DNA from: Adiantum capillus-veneris | Lineage: Eukaryota; Streptophyta; Polypodiopsida; Polypodiales; Pteridaceae | NCBI GenBank assembly: GCA_014529385.2 | Contig: CM043944.1 | Span: 179,474,240 to 179,538,239, forward strand | Length of the DNA: 64,000 bases | Direction: 5' to 3' | Shown here: piece by piece, positions 35,118 to 46,578 of the stretch | How positions within the stretch are numbered: position 1 is the stretch's first letter | Layout of the letters: every line of letters begins with the position of its first letter | Translations under genes and position numbers: made by a program | The notes under the pieces: generated by a model | Seen by the model: only the letters and a program-made list of their open reading frames with translations | What the model was told of the DNA's origin: nothing | The model's database searches: none

Positions 35118-36530
35118 GGTAGCTAAGGAGGATCATGGCGGTTGTTCTTTTGGGGACAAGCGCGGTACACATGCCCTTATTTGCCGCACTTGAAACACCG
35201 GTTATCCTTGCAATAACTCTCAATCTCTTCAGGAGAGAGTTTATTTTTGCCTTTGTAACCTCCCTTCTCCTTAGCTTTGCTGGAATTGGGCTTAGGAGAC
35301 TTTTGGACATTATCCCTCCCCTTAGGCTCAGTGGAACCCTTGTTTTTAGGGGGCTTAGAATTCCTCTTAGCCCTGTTTGGAAATTGATTTGAGAGGACAC
35401 CATAGTATGATGTATTTCCACCGATATGGTGTGTGGCCTGTGGGAGTTGACATACTCTGCCATTTCTTCGGTTAAGCCCGCACAAAATTCCCGCTTTTCT
35501 CTCCACAATTCAACTTTTTTGAAGACAGTGGCTTTGAGTTGTAGGTCCCAAAACTTGTCTACATATTTGTGGATGGATTCATAGGGAGAGAGATTCAAGA
35601 TTCACCATTCGATGAGTACTTTGTTTTGGCATCGGTGGCCAAAAACTGCTTCATAATGGAAGCTCTTAAATCTTTCCATGTTTGTGGATCTTTACATTTG
35701 GCTCTTAGGCTAGACCACCATTTTTGGGCGGACTTTTGAAAGTGCAAAGCTACATGGCATAGCTTAGAGGACTTCGTGAAGCCCTCATCTCCGAGCGCCA
35801 CATCAAATTGTTGGATAAAGGCCAAGACTTTGTCTGTAGCACCAAAAGTGCCATCGTAGGTAAGGAAAGAGATGCTCTTACCTCCCTTTTTGAACTTCTT
35901 GAGCTTGGATGACCTCTTCCACGCGGCATAGGATTTACTATGGCCTCTTCTTTTTGATGGTTCAAAGGTTGCCCCATCACTTTCTTCAAAAGATGAAGAA
36001 TTTTAGGAAGATGGAGAAGAGGGTGACCTCTTTCTTGCCTTTTTCTTTCCTTGATCTTTGTTGTCTTCACCATCACTTTCATAAGAGGAAGAGGATGAAG
36101 AAGATGGAGAAGAGGGTTTCCTCTTTCTCGCCTTTTTCTTCTCTTGCTTTTTGTCATCCCTCTTTGAAGTATGGTGTGGAGAAGTATGTGATGGTCTTAT
36201 GCATGTTGGAGGCAATGGAGAGCATTTAGCCCGCCATCTTCGTGGAGCCATCTCTATTGAGGTGGTGGGAGACTCACTTCTTTATCGTTCCTTTGGTAGA
36301 GGCTCTCGAGTTCTCCTTTGAGAAGGAGATGCGTCATCAAGGAGCAAATTTCCGAGCCCTTCATAGTGATCCTCTTCTTCTTCCCGAATCGGAGAGAGAC
36401 CTCTTTTGTAAGTCTTGCAAGGAGGCTTCCTAGGTGCTCTCTCGTCATGGTGGGGAGCTTGGAGAATCCCATGGTCACGAAGCTGCCATTGCACTTCACT
36501 TTGGAGGGATGGATTGCCCATGGCTTATTG
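35118..36530 (-). pseudogene. G3 gag with Lys-rich N-terminal repeats and zinc knuckle
   Basis: From 36,521 the N-terminal part encodes GNPSLQSEVQWQLRDHGILQ and an acidic/basic stretch, then MAPRRWRAKCSPLPPT at 36,251. Two copies of a KKARKR(K/S)PSSPSS block are spaced by about 32 residues (36,140 and 36,040). The core at 35,825-35,595 encodes FQKSAQKWWSSLRAKCKDPQ and SIMKQFLATDAK. Then come SIHKYVDKFWDLQLKAT and FCAGLTEEMAEYV. The zinc knuckle is CFKCGK, stop, GHVYRACP near 35,170-35,210. Two frameshifts and several stops break it. The basic repeats resemble nuclear localisation or RNA-binding stretches (inference). Confidence 0.87.
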
Positions 36531-37008
36531 AAGCCTAGAAACAAGATAGTTAACAAGCATTGGGGCATCATTAGTAGCTTGCTCATTAGCAAAATCAAAG
36601 TTATCAACATTAATTTCACTCTCTTTACTATTTTCAGCCATTCTAACAACTTTTTGGTGTAAACTTTCTAGTTGTACTTTGGCACTTCAAGCCCTAGTTG
36701 TTACTATACCAGTGGCTTGAATACCATTAATTGCAAGGAATAGAAGAGAGGGTCATTGAACACCAAAAACACACCGGCTCCTGTCAAGCTTCTAATAGCT
36801 CAATAGTGGTTAAGCCGGAGGCAAGCGCCATAGGACTCCACTATTAAGACCATAGCTCTTGACAGTGATGCCCCGTTAACTGCACAAAGGCAGGCGCACT
36901 GCAAGTCTGAAAAATCCCTATTCTACTTACTCACATGCAATTAATAGTACCAACCATTGATTGCTAGCTTGAGGACCTCCCTTCTTGAGCAAGAAAAGAG
37001 AAACCTTG
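36531..37008 (-). other. G3 5' untranslated leader
   Basis: About 480 bases lie between the primer site and gag. There are stops in all frames and no conserved structure I can name. Confidence 0.6.
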
Positions 37009-37022
37009 TGCTCTGATACCAA
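37009..37022 (-). promoter_or_regulatory. G3 primer binding site (initiator tRNA-Met)
   Basis: On the minus strand ttggtatcagagca begins at the LTR end TGTTACA. The 12-base tggtatcagagc consensus is perfect. Confidence 0.92.
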
Positions 37023-38202
37023 TGTAACATTTACTAGTCTAGTAACTTGTGTGTAGCGGAAAATAGCATGAGCATGGTGAGCATTTCATTAGAATAGATT
37101 CCTAATGAGAATAACAAGAGTGCTTGGGTGGAGAGAGCAACAAAAAGCGTAACACCTAGTTAGATAGCATGAACAATACTTCAAAAGAGTGAGAATTAAG
37201 CAAATGACAACAGTTGAGGACTGGATTTGCATGGAGCCGGTCCCCCCTCCAAAAGGCTTTGTATTATGGTTTTTCCCATCAAGAGAGACATTTTACAATA
37301 CAATACTTTGTTTTCCTTAAATTCTAGCTAGTGCAATGAAGATGGAAACTTCATGCACTAAGAAAAACATTTATTGAACACAACATCAATTCCCTCACGG
37401 TCTCAGACCCAAGACCTCACACACCTTTGAAGATGGTGAGAGCTAGCGGGGTATAAGAGTAGATTTAGAGGAAGAAGGAGTATTCTTACAAGAAAGATGT
37501 ACATCTCCTCACATAATCACTCATATTAGCATATCTTAGCTTAGTGATTAGCATGGTAGAGGATATGAGCATGCATTGAAGCTTGGCTCTTGGTTGGATT
37601 TGCATCACAAAGCCAAGAGTTGTTGGTGTAGGCCTCCCTTCTCACAAGCTTGGAGTAGGTGATAAGCTTTCCATTAAAGCTTGAGAAGGAGAGAGGGTAT
37701 TCTTACTCCACACATGAGCTAGTGTGAGTGTGTAGGTGATAATGCCTTTGAAAAATCAGCCCCCTCTCTCTCTCTTGGTCAAGCCCTCTTGCTAGCATCC
37801 TATTGGTCCTCCCCAGGCTTAGCCAATGGTAATTAAGCAGCATAAGTGATAGCCTTCTGACATGTGTCCCCCTTTCCCATTCTGTGAGAGATTTAGGTAA
37901 TTAATAAATGCAACTAAACTCTCATTGGACCCCTTTGCCTCCCGGCCAATAGGAATCACGCAAGCCATTTGGCTGTTGAATGCTCATTGGACCCCTTGGG
38001 AGACTGTCCAATAGTCTTCTAGAGAGCTTAACTCCCATTGGTTCTTTTATTAAGTGTTTTTAAATTAATTAAACTAGATTTACTCTAGCCTAATTCTCAT
38101 TGGTCCACCTCCAAGGCCATCCAATAGGATTTGAGTACACCTTGAGGGCATCTGGGCTAGGGAGCTGACATGTGTCCCTCATTCACTTTGTGTAAAGGGA
38201 GC

Positions 38203-38239
<37 letters not shown>

Positions 38240-38570
38240 TCCTCCCCTACTTGCAAGGCTCGCCCCCTCCTATGTAGGGATTGATAAAGACTTTTTGTGA
38301 CACACACTAAGCACCCAATTTCCCTAGCGTTTGACCTTTGGAGACACCTTTGAATTTTGGAACCTTAGCATTTTGGAACTCTTAATGGGCTGCACCTTAG
38401 GGTCTTTTAATCCCTATTGCTGTAGATTGCTATTTTGCAGATGGGTCCCCCTTTGGATCCCTATTTTCCCTCCTTTGGATCCCTACCAATATTCTAGCTT
38501 TTTCTCCCCTGGCACTTCCCCATATTAAATGATCATTTAGGAGAATTAGATATAATTGCTTATTATGACA
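37023..38570 (-). repeat. G3 5' LTR
   Basis: The LTR is 1,548 bp, bounded on the plus strand by TGTAACATTT and TTATGACA. It aligns in blocks to the G1a and G1b LTRs. A (GT)n tract of about 36 bases lies at 38,203-38,238, whereas the G1 copies carry (G/GA)n and (C/CT)n tracts at other positions. Confidence 0.88.
38203..38238 (+). repeat. (GT)n microsatellite in G3 LTR
   Basis: About 18 GT units follow gagctt and end at ctcctcccc. Confidence 0.95.
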
Positions 38571-38670
38571 CTTACTCCAGGCCTGACTCCTCTTTGATGA
38601 TGTGGGTAAGATCACCGATGTCCAACTCTTGGGAGGAGGGTACTATTAGATAGAGTTCAAGTGTCTAGAG

Positions 38671-39535
38671 ATGACATATAAGGTGATTTCAATGAGCCTG
38701 CTTGGTATCCAAGGAGCTCAAGCCTACTTCAGACGATGGCATCATGGTTTTGACCAGACTATAAATGTGCTTGAGGAGGAGGTCGATTTGCCTATATCGG
38801 TTTTCTTCTTAGGCATGAGGAGAGAGTACCTTCCTCTTCTCCCCATGTTTGAGACAATTTTGGAGTCTCCGCACATTGTAGCTTTAATTGTGTGTGGCCA
38901 AGGCCATGGGTTTACCTACTGTGTGGGTTCTTGTTCAAGGCACACACTCCCTCCCGAAGATGATACTTCTACCTTGTGTGAGTAGGGGTTGGATCAGACA
39001 TAATGTGGAGTATTTGGGTCTCCTAAAATAGTGCTTCATTTGCAGACAAATGGGCCACTTTGCAAAGGCCTCAACACATTCTAGGGATCATACAACTGAC
39101 AATTGGCAGCAGGTGCCTGTTGGTCATGGTGGTTGCGAGCGATAGGGACAAGCTTGCTACACTACTCCCCCTCGTGGCCGACCTCTTGCAACTTAGCAAC
39201 ATTAGGTTCCGACAGGGACCTTTTTGACCCCCTTCAGCAAGACCCCCAGAGCAGACTCGGTCCTCTTCAACTCCTCCCCCTCCTCCTCCCTCAAACACTG
39301 CCGCTTTGCCTCCCCCGTCCCCCCCCCCCCCCCCCCCCCCCCCCCCACACCTCGTCCACCTTCATCTGCACCTGCCACTTCTCCTCTCTCCCCGGTGGGG
39401 CACTCAGCCTCATCTTCCAACCCCACTGCTACTCCTCCTAAGATGCAGGGGATTAGACACATGTCAATAGCAAGGTGCTCTCTTGGTGATGCTTTCTCCC
39501 GAGCCGTGTGGCTTAGGAGGGACAACCCCATTTGA
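38671..39535 (+). pseudogene. LINE ORF1 remnant with CCHC knuckle and proline tract
   Basis: The first frame (38,671-38,985) encodes FRRWHHGFDQTINVLEEEVD, then LPISVFFLGMRREYLPLLP, resembling the N-terminal domain of plant LINE ORF1 proteins. In the next register CFICRQMGHFAKAST (39,032-39,076) is a CCHC zinc knuckle whose last Cys has become Ser. A third frame (39,224-39,535) encodes a long proline run from the poly-C tract at 39,319-39,346. ORF1 binds LINE RNA. Frameshifts separate all three parts. Confidence 0.7.
39319..39346 (+). repeat. Poly-C tract
   Basis: About 28 consecutive C residues lie within the LINE ORF1 remnant, coding proline in every frame. Confidence 0.95.
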
Positions 39536-40160
39536 GGCTGCTGCTTTTGGGTCAGACTTCCCCTTTTGATGTAGTCCCTCAAGGGTTTACTAGCTTTGAC
39601 ATTTGCAGACAATGGGACCTCTTTGAATATAGTCTCATGTGATTCCTCTCCCACCACCGGGAGGAGGCTTGCTTTCCAGTCCACGTCCTCTTTTTTGCTC
39701 AAGGCAATGAGTCTTTGGATCCATTGGTAGGTTTCTCCTTTCCGCCATGTGGCAAGGACCCTATAGAGCGGACCCTCACACAGCTCTTGGCTAGCTCCAG
39801 ATCTAGGCCACTGAGTTCTCACACCACACAGGGGACCTAGGGGTGAAAAACCCGGTATAGACACTTTGGCCTTCAACCAAGTTCAACGTGACACTGTTGC
39901 ATGTAGCAAGTTGCAGGCACATTGTGGTGATTTGTTAGATGACACTCATATCCCTCCATGCTATGTATTTGTACATGAGGATTCTTCGACAGAGGATGTA
40001 GCCCTATGGGCTGCATGCTTGGAGTGGGCCTGGGTGGGACAGTCACTCCAAACGTGCTTTTCTAGAGGTTGCTCGGATGTGGATTACTCCCCTTTCAATA
40101 CAACCTCAAAGATAGCGAGGTTGGCTAGTATTGCAACATCTATTTTCTCTCATTGAGCCC

Positions 40161-40720
40161 ATGAGAATTGTCTCATGGAAGTGCATGGATTAGGTGGTCC
40201 CCAATTTCAATGTCAGATGGGGGGTCAATTGCATCAGGAGCTTCATCGATGCCTGTGAGTGGTGAGATTGATATTCCTAGGAGTATCATCTGTGTGAGAT
40301 CCACATTAGACATGCTGGTCAATTTTGCATGGTCGCTATGAGGTGTTTTGGTGAGCTCTATTTGGACCTTGAGGTATCGGGGGCGGGGTATATATGACTA
40401 TTGTGGATTCTTGAAAGGAGGCCATTGTGGTCAAAGGTATTATTGTGCCAGGTAGATCTCAGTGGGTTACTATATAGATTCAAGGTTTCCTCATGGGTTT
40501 CCTGAACATTTACACGCCCAATGTGGCAAGTGCATGTGCTGAGTTTTTGTCTCATGTTGTTGAGTCTTTGCCGCATGTAGAGAAATGGTGTGCTAGGGGG
40601 GACTTCAACATGTTGGAGGACCCCTCTCACAGGATAGGAGGTGGCCATGCTTTATTGCATGGGGCGGAGTTGGCAGCTTGGGATCGGCTATGTATGACTA
40701 TGGGGGTTTTTTATGTTTAG
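40161..40720 (+). pseudogene. LINE ORF2 endonuclease start
   Basis: The translation starts MRIVSWKCMD then continues VVPN, a decayed form of the MRILSWNxRGLG start of plant L1 endonucleases. Downstream (40,493-40,720) it encodes GFLNIYTPNVASACAEFLSH followed by WCARGDFNMLEDPSHRIGG. The GDFN motif of the endonuclease fold is intact. This enzyme nicks the target DNA. The frame is broken by several stops, and the fragment ends before RT. Confidence 0.85.
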
Positions 40721-40744
40721 CAACACTAAGGTTTTGTGAGAAAT

Positions 40745-41285
40745 GTCAAAAGAAAAGAACAGACTGAACAAATTTTAAGCACTTCAATAAAAACTAAATT
40801 GAAAGAGAGAGAGCACATGCAACACAAAGTGGAGGAATTCTACCCCAAAGAGTATTGGCCCCAAACCTTGGCTCCCCTTTTGGTATTTCTTTATATTGCA
40901 TCAAAAGAGTACAAGCCGGTACTCCATCCTCTGCTCCTTCTCCCAGAAGAGTGCCAGAGAATGAGCCCTAGCCTCATATTTAAAGGCCCTTGGCCATTAA
41001 AAGCAGTTTACATGAAAAGCTTTAAATTCAAAAGCAACTAGTCCAAAAAGCATATGGCCCGAAAAGCAGCCAGCACAATCTACAAAACTTTGTACAATCT
41101 ACCACGTTAGCAAGCCAGTGCAAGGTGCAAAAATCCATACAATCTACCACATCAACAGATTAGCATGAACTATGGAAATCTGTACATCTACTGCTTTTTC
41201 TTCTTCATTTAGGGTTTAGGCCCTGGGTCAACATCTGCAAGTTGGTTCCGTTCTTCAGTGGCTTGATACGCAGCAATTTAAGACA
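40745..41285 (-). repeat. F-family LTR, inverted, 3' end truncated
   Basis: On the minus strand it begins TGTCTTAAATTGC, then ATCAAGCCACTGAAGAAC. It carries the same blocks as the other F LTRs, including the caaTATAAAgaaata region near 40,885-40,900. Its 3' part fades out next to the LINE fragment at about 40,745. Confidence 0.75.
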
Positions 41286-41288
41286 AAA

Positions 41289-41457
41289 TATCACAAAACT
41301 ACTGACGTGTCAATTCACTGAAGAACAAACAACAATAGAAGAAGAAGTCCTACCAACTTATGGGACCCCGTATGATGGGGCCCAAGTGACATAAAGAAAT
41401 TAAAATAAATCTAGACCCTCACACACACACAAAAGATAGCATAGAAATTGATGACGT
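41289..41457 (+). repeat. F-family LTR start, cut by E3
   Basis: It begins TATCACAAAACTACTGACG, matching F1's TGTCACAAACTATTGACA start with one change in the terminal TG. It continues through CACTGAAGAAC, the ggaccccgtatgatggggcc block and attgatgacg before E3 sequence takes over. It abuts the inverted LTR with only three bases between. Confidence 0.78.
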
Positions 41458-41666
41458 TGGAGAGGGGGAATGGGGGAGCACGCTCGGCACAAACAAAAGG
41501 GCCTCTCTATAGCTCAGGGTATCCACAATCCCCTATCCTTTTGGAAAACAAATTCAAAACAACACTGCACACTAGGAGACCACTGCCTGCTCAATTTCCA
41601 CTGTTCTCACACTCCACAAACCCACCACACCAAGCGTACCTACTACCAGGGCATGTCTCTACCCTT

Positions 41667-42446
41667 ACACACGCTGGTGCAGCTCAAATATGTTGACCCA
41701 TGGAAAGGCTCATTGTGGCAGGTGTATGGTAGTAGGCAGTGTCGCGACAATGTGCTTGAGCCTGTGTCGGGCACCAAGTGTCACAGGTACCGTTGGATGT
41801 GTATGCTAAGTCGGCCATTTAACAGGCCAGACATGGTGCAAAAGATTTGCGAGTCACAATGCTTGAAGATGCACGAAAAATTTTGTGAGGCGTCGTACAT
41901 TGTGGCAAGGGAGGAGAATATCAACGAGGTGATCTCTTTGGTGTTCAAAGATAGGTGGGGCCGCCATTGCAGTAGAAGGCAGCCGCGGGGTGGCCAGAAA
42001 GTAAACGCTAGGAGGGGACCAAGAAGGCGGGGGGGCCAACAGAGAGCAGCCAAGAGGACCAAGGACAGTTCTCCAGACAGAGATGAAGGAAGAGCAAGTG
42101 ACGGGGCTGTAGCAAGGAAGGGCCACGTACCACCATCAAAGGGTAGAGAAGAGATTGATGCATGCCGTGAGGGGGTTGGAGCACTACAGAGAGGGTCCTA
42201 GAACAAGCACACAGGGAAGAAGAGCCACGGAGTGCTGGCCGTTGTAAGGTAGAGGATGAGTGGGAGCACCGATTGCTAGAAGGCCGTGAGGAGCTGCATA
42301 ACAGGTAGGGGGACCACCTGGGTGTCGGGCATGAGCTACAAGGAGCTGCGAGGGTCGCCGACTCCACGGTGTAGATCAAAAGGGAGTATGAGGTAGGTAT
42401 ATTATATGCTGGGTGTTTTTTCCATTTCCCCCTTCCCATCAGTGGT
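41667..42446 (+). repeat. E3 direct repeat A (probable 5' LTR)
   Basis: This matches 55,575-57,440 from agctcaaatatgt through gagctgcataacaggtag and cggtgtagatcaaaaggga to caggtatattatatgct. Compared with B it lacks about 230 bases at 41,953 and about 870 bases at 42,390. A frame at 41,470-42,201 encodes VYGSRQCRDNVLEPVSGTKC and a basic Arg-rich end, not recognised. Confidence 0.75.
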
Positions 42447-42476
42447 GCCCCCACTCAGGATATACTGATTGCTCAA

Positions 42477-43080
42477 GTGATGGTGTGGTGCAGTAATATG
42501 GTGCCAGATTTTGAGTTGGTGCTCTCAGGTGAACAGGATGCTGAAGATTGGATCTCAGATGTAGAGCTCTGGATGTTGTCGATGTGGATGGTGACCGATG
42601 AAGCCAAGGCAAAGGCTGTGCCGCTGGTGATGCGAGGGAAAGTCAAAGCTTGGTTCGAGGGGTTGGAAGTTCTTGATCGGCAATCATGGAAGGTGATTCG
42701 AGCTTGATTTGTCAAAGATTTCCAGCAAAGGCTTTAAACTGTAGAAAAGTGGATTCTCAATTAAATGCATTAAAGCAAGATGTGTCTGAAGACTTCAGTG
42801 TGTTTCTAACCAAGTTTGAAGAGATATGGAAGCAACTAGCTACTGCTACCCAGCTGCAAAGTGGATATGTTTTCAAGATCTAGAGGTTCATGGCGTGCTT
42901 GCATCCGAGGATTAGAGACAACGTGGAAGCCGATGCGGATACCTATGAAGACATGGTCTATCTGGCAAAGATCAAAAGTAGATAGGTTAAGCGGAAATTC
43001 AAGCTGGGCATGTTGAAGCCAATAGATTCTATGCCTGTTGTTGCAGAGATAGCCAAGTATTCGTTGGTCCAACCAACGGT
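42477..43080 (+). pseudogene. E3 gag core
   Basis: The translation FELVLSGEQDAEDWISDVEL, then VPLVMRGKVKAWFEGLEVLD and RQSWKVIRA, fits the retrotransposon gag core pattern (W ... A-x-x-W-F ... S-W). It continues in other frames with VSEDFSVFLTKFEEIWKQLA and a HPRIRDNVEAD stretch. A stop after KVIRA and a second after YVFKI break it. Gag would form particles. I see no zinc knuckle. Confidence 0.7.
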
Positions 43081-43092
43081 GTTTCCAAGTGT

Positions 43093-44030
43093 TTGAAGTG
43101 CAAGGTCTGTCGAGTAAGGCCTACTGTTGACTATGTTCCTTGGAGATTTCTAGTTTTTGATGTGCATTTATTGAGGGTGTACGAGCTTGTCAATGAGGAG
43201 AAGCTCCAGATTGCGATGAACCAAGATTCGGGAGCGATAGCAGATATGGAGTTCCGATGTGGATTGAAGAGTTAAAGCCTCTTCTTGTGGAAAGTTTGTA
43301 TGAAAACATAGCAGAATGCAATTAGGTTGCAAATACCAAGGGTTCAAAAGCTGATGAAGAAAGTGACCAAAGCTATGGTGATGGTCAAGCTTTTGTGGAA
43401 CAGCGGGCGAATGAAGATGCAGATATGCAGTCGCTATATGATGCCTATGATGATGAAGATACAAGCTCGAGTAGTTGGGAGACAAGCGAAGAGGATGGAG
43501 CATATGAGTCCACATCCTATGGCAAGGGGACGGAGTCTGATGAGCCTGATTTGGTAAAGGTAAAGTTTCCCTCTTATGTGTATGATGATATGGTAGTAGC
43601 CCATGTGCAAGAAGAGCAGGTGCTCAAAGAATAGCAGGATGCAGGTGAAGAGCCAGTTTGCAAAGACCAGGGGGTTGGGCAACCATCTCTCGTGCCTTGT
43701 GATGGTCAGGGCATATTGACTGAAGAAGAATGTCTTGATGAAGATGATGGGGATTTGATGAGCCGTGGCCGATGTTGATGACGAGACGCAGATTTTGATT
43801 GCTAAAGCGATGGCGAGGATACAGGATATGCAAGGTTGTGTGCCTGATCCAGTGACGTTTGAAGCACCTACAGATGAAGTGGCTATGCAAGCGCCGCTAT
43901 GCCAATTGTTTCAGGTTGTTTTTCTTGAAGACATGGATACTATGGAGGAGTCTCTAGCCGATGGCTGGGGAACACAGGATACGGAAGCTGTGTAGGGTGT
44001 ACAAGCTTGTTTTGGGTGGGAAAATGATTC
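43093..44030 (+). pseudogene. E3 acidic region downstream of gag
   Basis: A chain of frames encodes strongly acidic sequence, for example MQSLYDAYDDEDTSSSSWET followed by SEEDGAYESTSYGKG, then DLVKVKFPSYVYDD. A later frame (43,765-43,995) encodes DVDDETQILIAKAMARIQDM. I recognise no domain. Position after gag and before the E2 insertion suggests it belongs to the E3 polyprotein. Confidence 0.5.
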
Positions 44031-44254
44031 ATGCATGCAGTTTTTTGAAGGATGGTGTTATCGAGCTTTACAGGAATGGTTGGCTTACAAATTTATAGGT
44101 GCAAAGCAGGGGTGGTGTGCATATGCTTTACAGATGGATGATGATGAGCAATACCATATCTTTGATCTAGGTGGAGTTTACACTATGCTTGGGGAAGCCT
44201 GCGGCTTTCCATTTGACCCGTGCGGGCTCTACAATAGAATCTCTCTCTATCTAT
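44031..44254 (+). other. E3 sequence up to the E2 insertion
   Basis: A frame encodes GWCYRALQEWLAYKFIGAKQ and onward to a stop inside the E2 LTR. No family is recognised. It ends with the target duplication TCTAT. Confidence 0.5.
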
Positions 44255-45325
44255 TGTTGAAAGGACGCCCTTTCAACAACGTTTTCATAAAGATTCCATT
44301 AAAGATTCGTCAAAGATTCTATAAAGATTCCACATGAAGATGGTGATGAAGTAATGAAGATGAAGATGGATGCTGCAACATGAAGATACGAGTTCATGGA
44401 CGTCATCGAGTATCCCGTTATTATTATTTTGAGCCATTACGGCCACTTTTGTTTTGTTTACGGGAACCTCATATTATAAATCGGCACTTGTATTTTGGCC
44501 GCAGATGCTTGTATAATGAGTAAAGCCAACTCAGTTTCTTGTAATTAAGCTCTGTAGAAGCCTAGGGACAATTCAGGTCATTTGGCCGGACATTAGGTTT
44601 GAAGGCTTTGTATATAAGCTAAAACCTAAGTCTTTGTAAAAAACACATTACGTTATCTCAATTAATATACAGTCGTGGGTTTTGCAGCACATGGTAGTGA
44701 GCTTCACGCACACACACCGTCGCACACACTAATCACATTGCAGATATGAGAGTAGGAGCGAGTTAGCATCGAGGAGCTCTCCGTGTCAACGCAAGCAATG
44801 CAAGCCGAGGACCACATCGCGAGCCCACCTGCTACGAGCTGTATTTGGTCATAAGTACCTCAAACGACATCTGTTCTGAATGATCAAGTAGTCATTAGAA
44901 TCAGGGCGAGAAGCTCTTCGTGTTGATGTCTTTGTAGATCAGTTTCGGACACTTTGGAAATTGATGTTTTGAGTCTATCGCGATAGCGATTAGAGGTCTT
45001 ACAGTTATGGTTTTCAGGGTTTAGGTGTTTGGCCATATAGGATATGTCCTTGTGAGTCTTGCCCTCCAATTTCGAGTCATTCCGATATGATTTGAGACTG
45101 TTTCGAGCTTGTAGTGTTTCGTAGGATGCGTTGTCTGTTTCTTTGCTTTATGGTAGTGTTGTGGTAGGATTAGTGACTGTAGAGTGTTGTTCGTGTCTAG
45201 CTCAGGGTTGACAACCCAGAGATTTCCTCCATGCCCTAGTCGGGTCAGCTACGTCCTCGGATTGACAGTTTGTTGGTCTGTGTTCTCGCTGTGCTCCATC
45301 GTCCATCGCGGCGTACCCGCTAACA
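44255..45325 (+). repeat. E2 5' LTR
   Basis: It runs TGTTGAAAGGACG to CCCGCTAACA. TATA box tatataag lies at 44,611-44,618. The palindrome CTATCGCGATAG is at 44,975-44,986. The first bases contain a small inverted repeat (GTTGAAAGG and CCTTTCAAC). Confidence 0.95.
44611..44618 (+). promoter_or_regulatory. TATA box of E2 5' LTR
   Basis: The sequence tatataag follows ggctttg and is repeated at 54,745-54,752 in the 3' LTR. It sits at the position equivalent to the E1 TATA box, before an aacctaag-type stretch. Confidence 0.6.
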
Positions 45326-45345
45326 TTGGCACCGTTGCCGGGGAA
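45326..45345 (+). promoter_or_regulatory. E2 primer binding site (tRNA-Asp type)
   Basis: The sequence ttggcaccgttgccggggaa starts at the LTR end. It is E1-like with one base change in the core. Confidence 0.85.
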
Positions 45346-46269
45346 GAAGCGCCTAAACTAGCGTAGACCGCATCACTCGTGTTTGATAGTATAGCATTTC
45401 TCTAGAGTTTTCTAGAGTGTTGTCACCCTTTGCCTTCTTAGTGGGAAGTCAGAGAGCAGATCTCTTGATTGAGGGATAGCCAGGGAGCCTGCGTCTCGCC
45501 GAGGTGGTCCACCATGAGGTTGAGGTATGGTTATATCATTTTGTTGTGTGTTTAGATTAGGTTCTATAGTTCGTGTATTTGGTTCTGACTTATGGTTGTG
45601 AAGAACTTGAAAGAAAAAAAAAATGCAAAGAAAAACGCAAAAGGTAAGCAGGAGGCTGTTTGCTTGCTAGAAAGCAAAAACAACCATTCAACCATCCAAA
45701 GTAGGACTTTCGGTAGTGTAGGACATCTGATGTTGATCTAGAGCAATTTTGACATGAAAATGTGCTTGAAAACACAAAAGGCGAAATTGTGCTGATTATG
45801 GTAAAAGTGCTCTAAAATGGTCGGTTGAAAGCCGATTTGAGTGCTTGTTTTTGCATTGGAGACCTTAAGGTGGGGGGAAAACAGAGATTTGGTCCAATAA
45901 TAATAATAAAAAAACTCTAAAAACCCAAAAAAAAACAAAAATCTGAACCAAATCTGTAATTTTCAACAAAAAAAAGTTTGACCTCAAGACCTTGTTTTGC
46001 ATATGCTCTACAGCTTGTATTTGAAATTTCAAAAGCATTTTGCATCAGTGCTTGTGTATCTAAGTGGGAATTTGCTTTTTTCTGAGTGTAAGGAAGTGAA
46101 CCTCAAGTCTGGTGTTTTTTGAGTCAGACTTCAGAGACAAATTGGTTAAAGGGACTTGACCAAATTTTCAAACCTTGTGAAACTTGGTATACATGATCTA
46201 CAGAGGGTAGGGAACACATCTGTGAAGAGAAAATTTGAAAAAAGTTTCATTTTAGCATACTTGGTGAGT

Positions 46270-46281
46270 CTATCGCGATAG
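46270..46281 (+). promoter_or_regulatory. E2 leader palindrome 1
   Basis: CTATCGCGATAG, a perfect 12-base palindrome, identical to the core in both LTRs. Confidence 0.9.
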
Positions 46282-46566
46282 ATAAAGAACCCAATGATAG
46301 AAATTGAATTTTTCAAAAACCTATGTGACATAGCTTGGAAAGGTGCTATCAAGGACACATAAAATTTTTGAAGTCATTTGGACATCAGAAAGTGGGTCTA
46401 AGACCATTTGAGAGGATTCAGCTTGTAGAAAACACCAAATCTGGTCTAACTGACAAAGTAAAATCCAAACCACTTGAAAATTGGCAGGAGGACTAAGGAG
46501 AGGTGTTGGAACACAGTGGTATAGTCAAAGTTCAAGTTTGACCTATAAAAGGGGTACTTGCTGAGT

Positions 46567-46578
46567 CTATCACGATAG
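46567..46578 (+). promoter_or_regulatory. E2 leader palindrome 2
   Basis: CTATCACGATAG, with one central G to A change. It is extended outward as gagt...actc. Confidence 0.9.

Larger units (their letters stand above)
31579..38570 (-). mobile_element. G3: near-complete Ty3/gypsy chromovirus lacking its 3' LTR
   Basis: On the minus strand the order is LTR (38,570-37,023), tRNA-Met primer site, gag, protease, RT, RNase H, integrase, chromodomain-like tail and 3' untranslated region. It stops at about 31,579, where the arm A sequence begins, so the 3' LTR was lost. This is the best preserved of the three chromovirus copies in the window. Confidence 0.93.
38571..40730 (+). mobile_element. L1-type LINE fragment (ORF1 and endonuclease start)
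   Basis: Two coding remnants occur in LINE order on the plus strand: a zinc-knuckle ORF1 and the start of an ORF2 apurinic endonuclease. The fragment begins at the G3 LTR edge and ends where the F LTR begins at about 40,745. The RT, 3' end and poly(A) tail are therefore missing. Confidence 0.8.

Noticed and set aside
39202-39876. A 224-codon minus-strand frame with a glycine run
   Set aside because: It is the antisense of the LINE ORF1 poly-C region. The glycine run comes from the C tract and no domain is present.
41470-42201. A complete cellular gene of 243 codons
   Set aside because: It sits in a direct repeat of E3, is disrupted in the other copy by frame changes, and its end is low-complexity Arg/Gly. 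Kept only as an unrecognised frame within the repeat.
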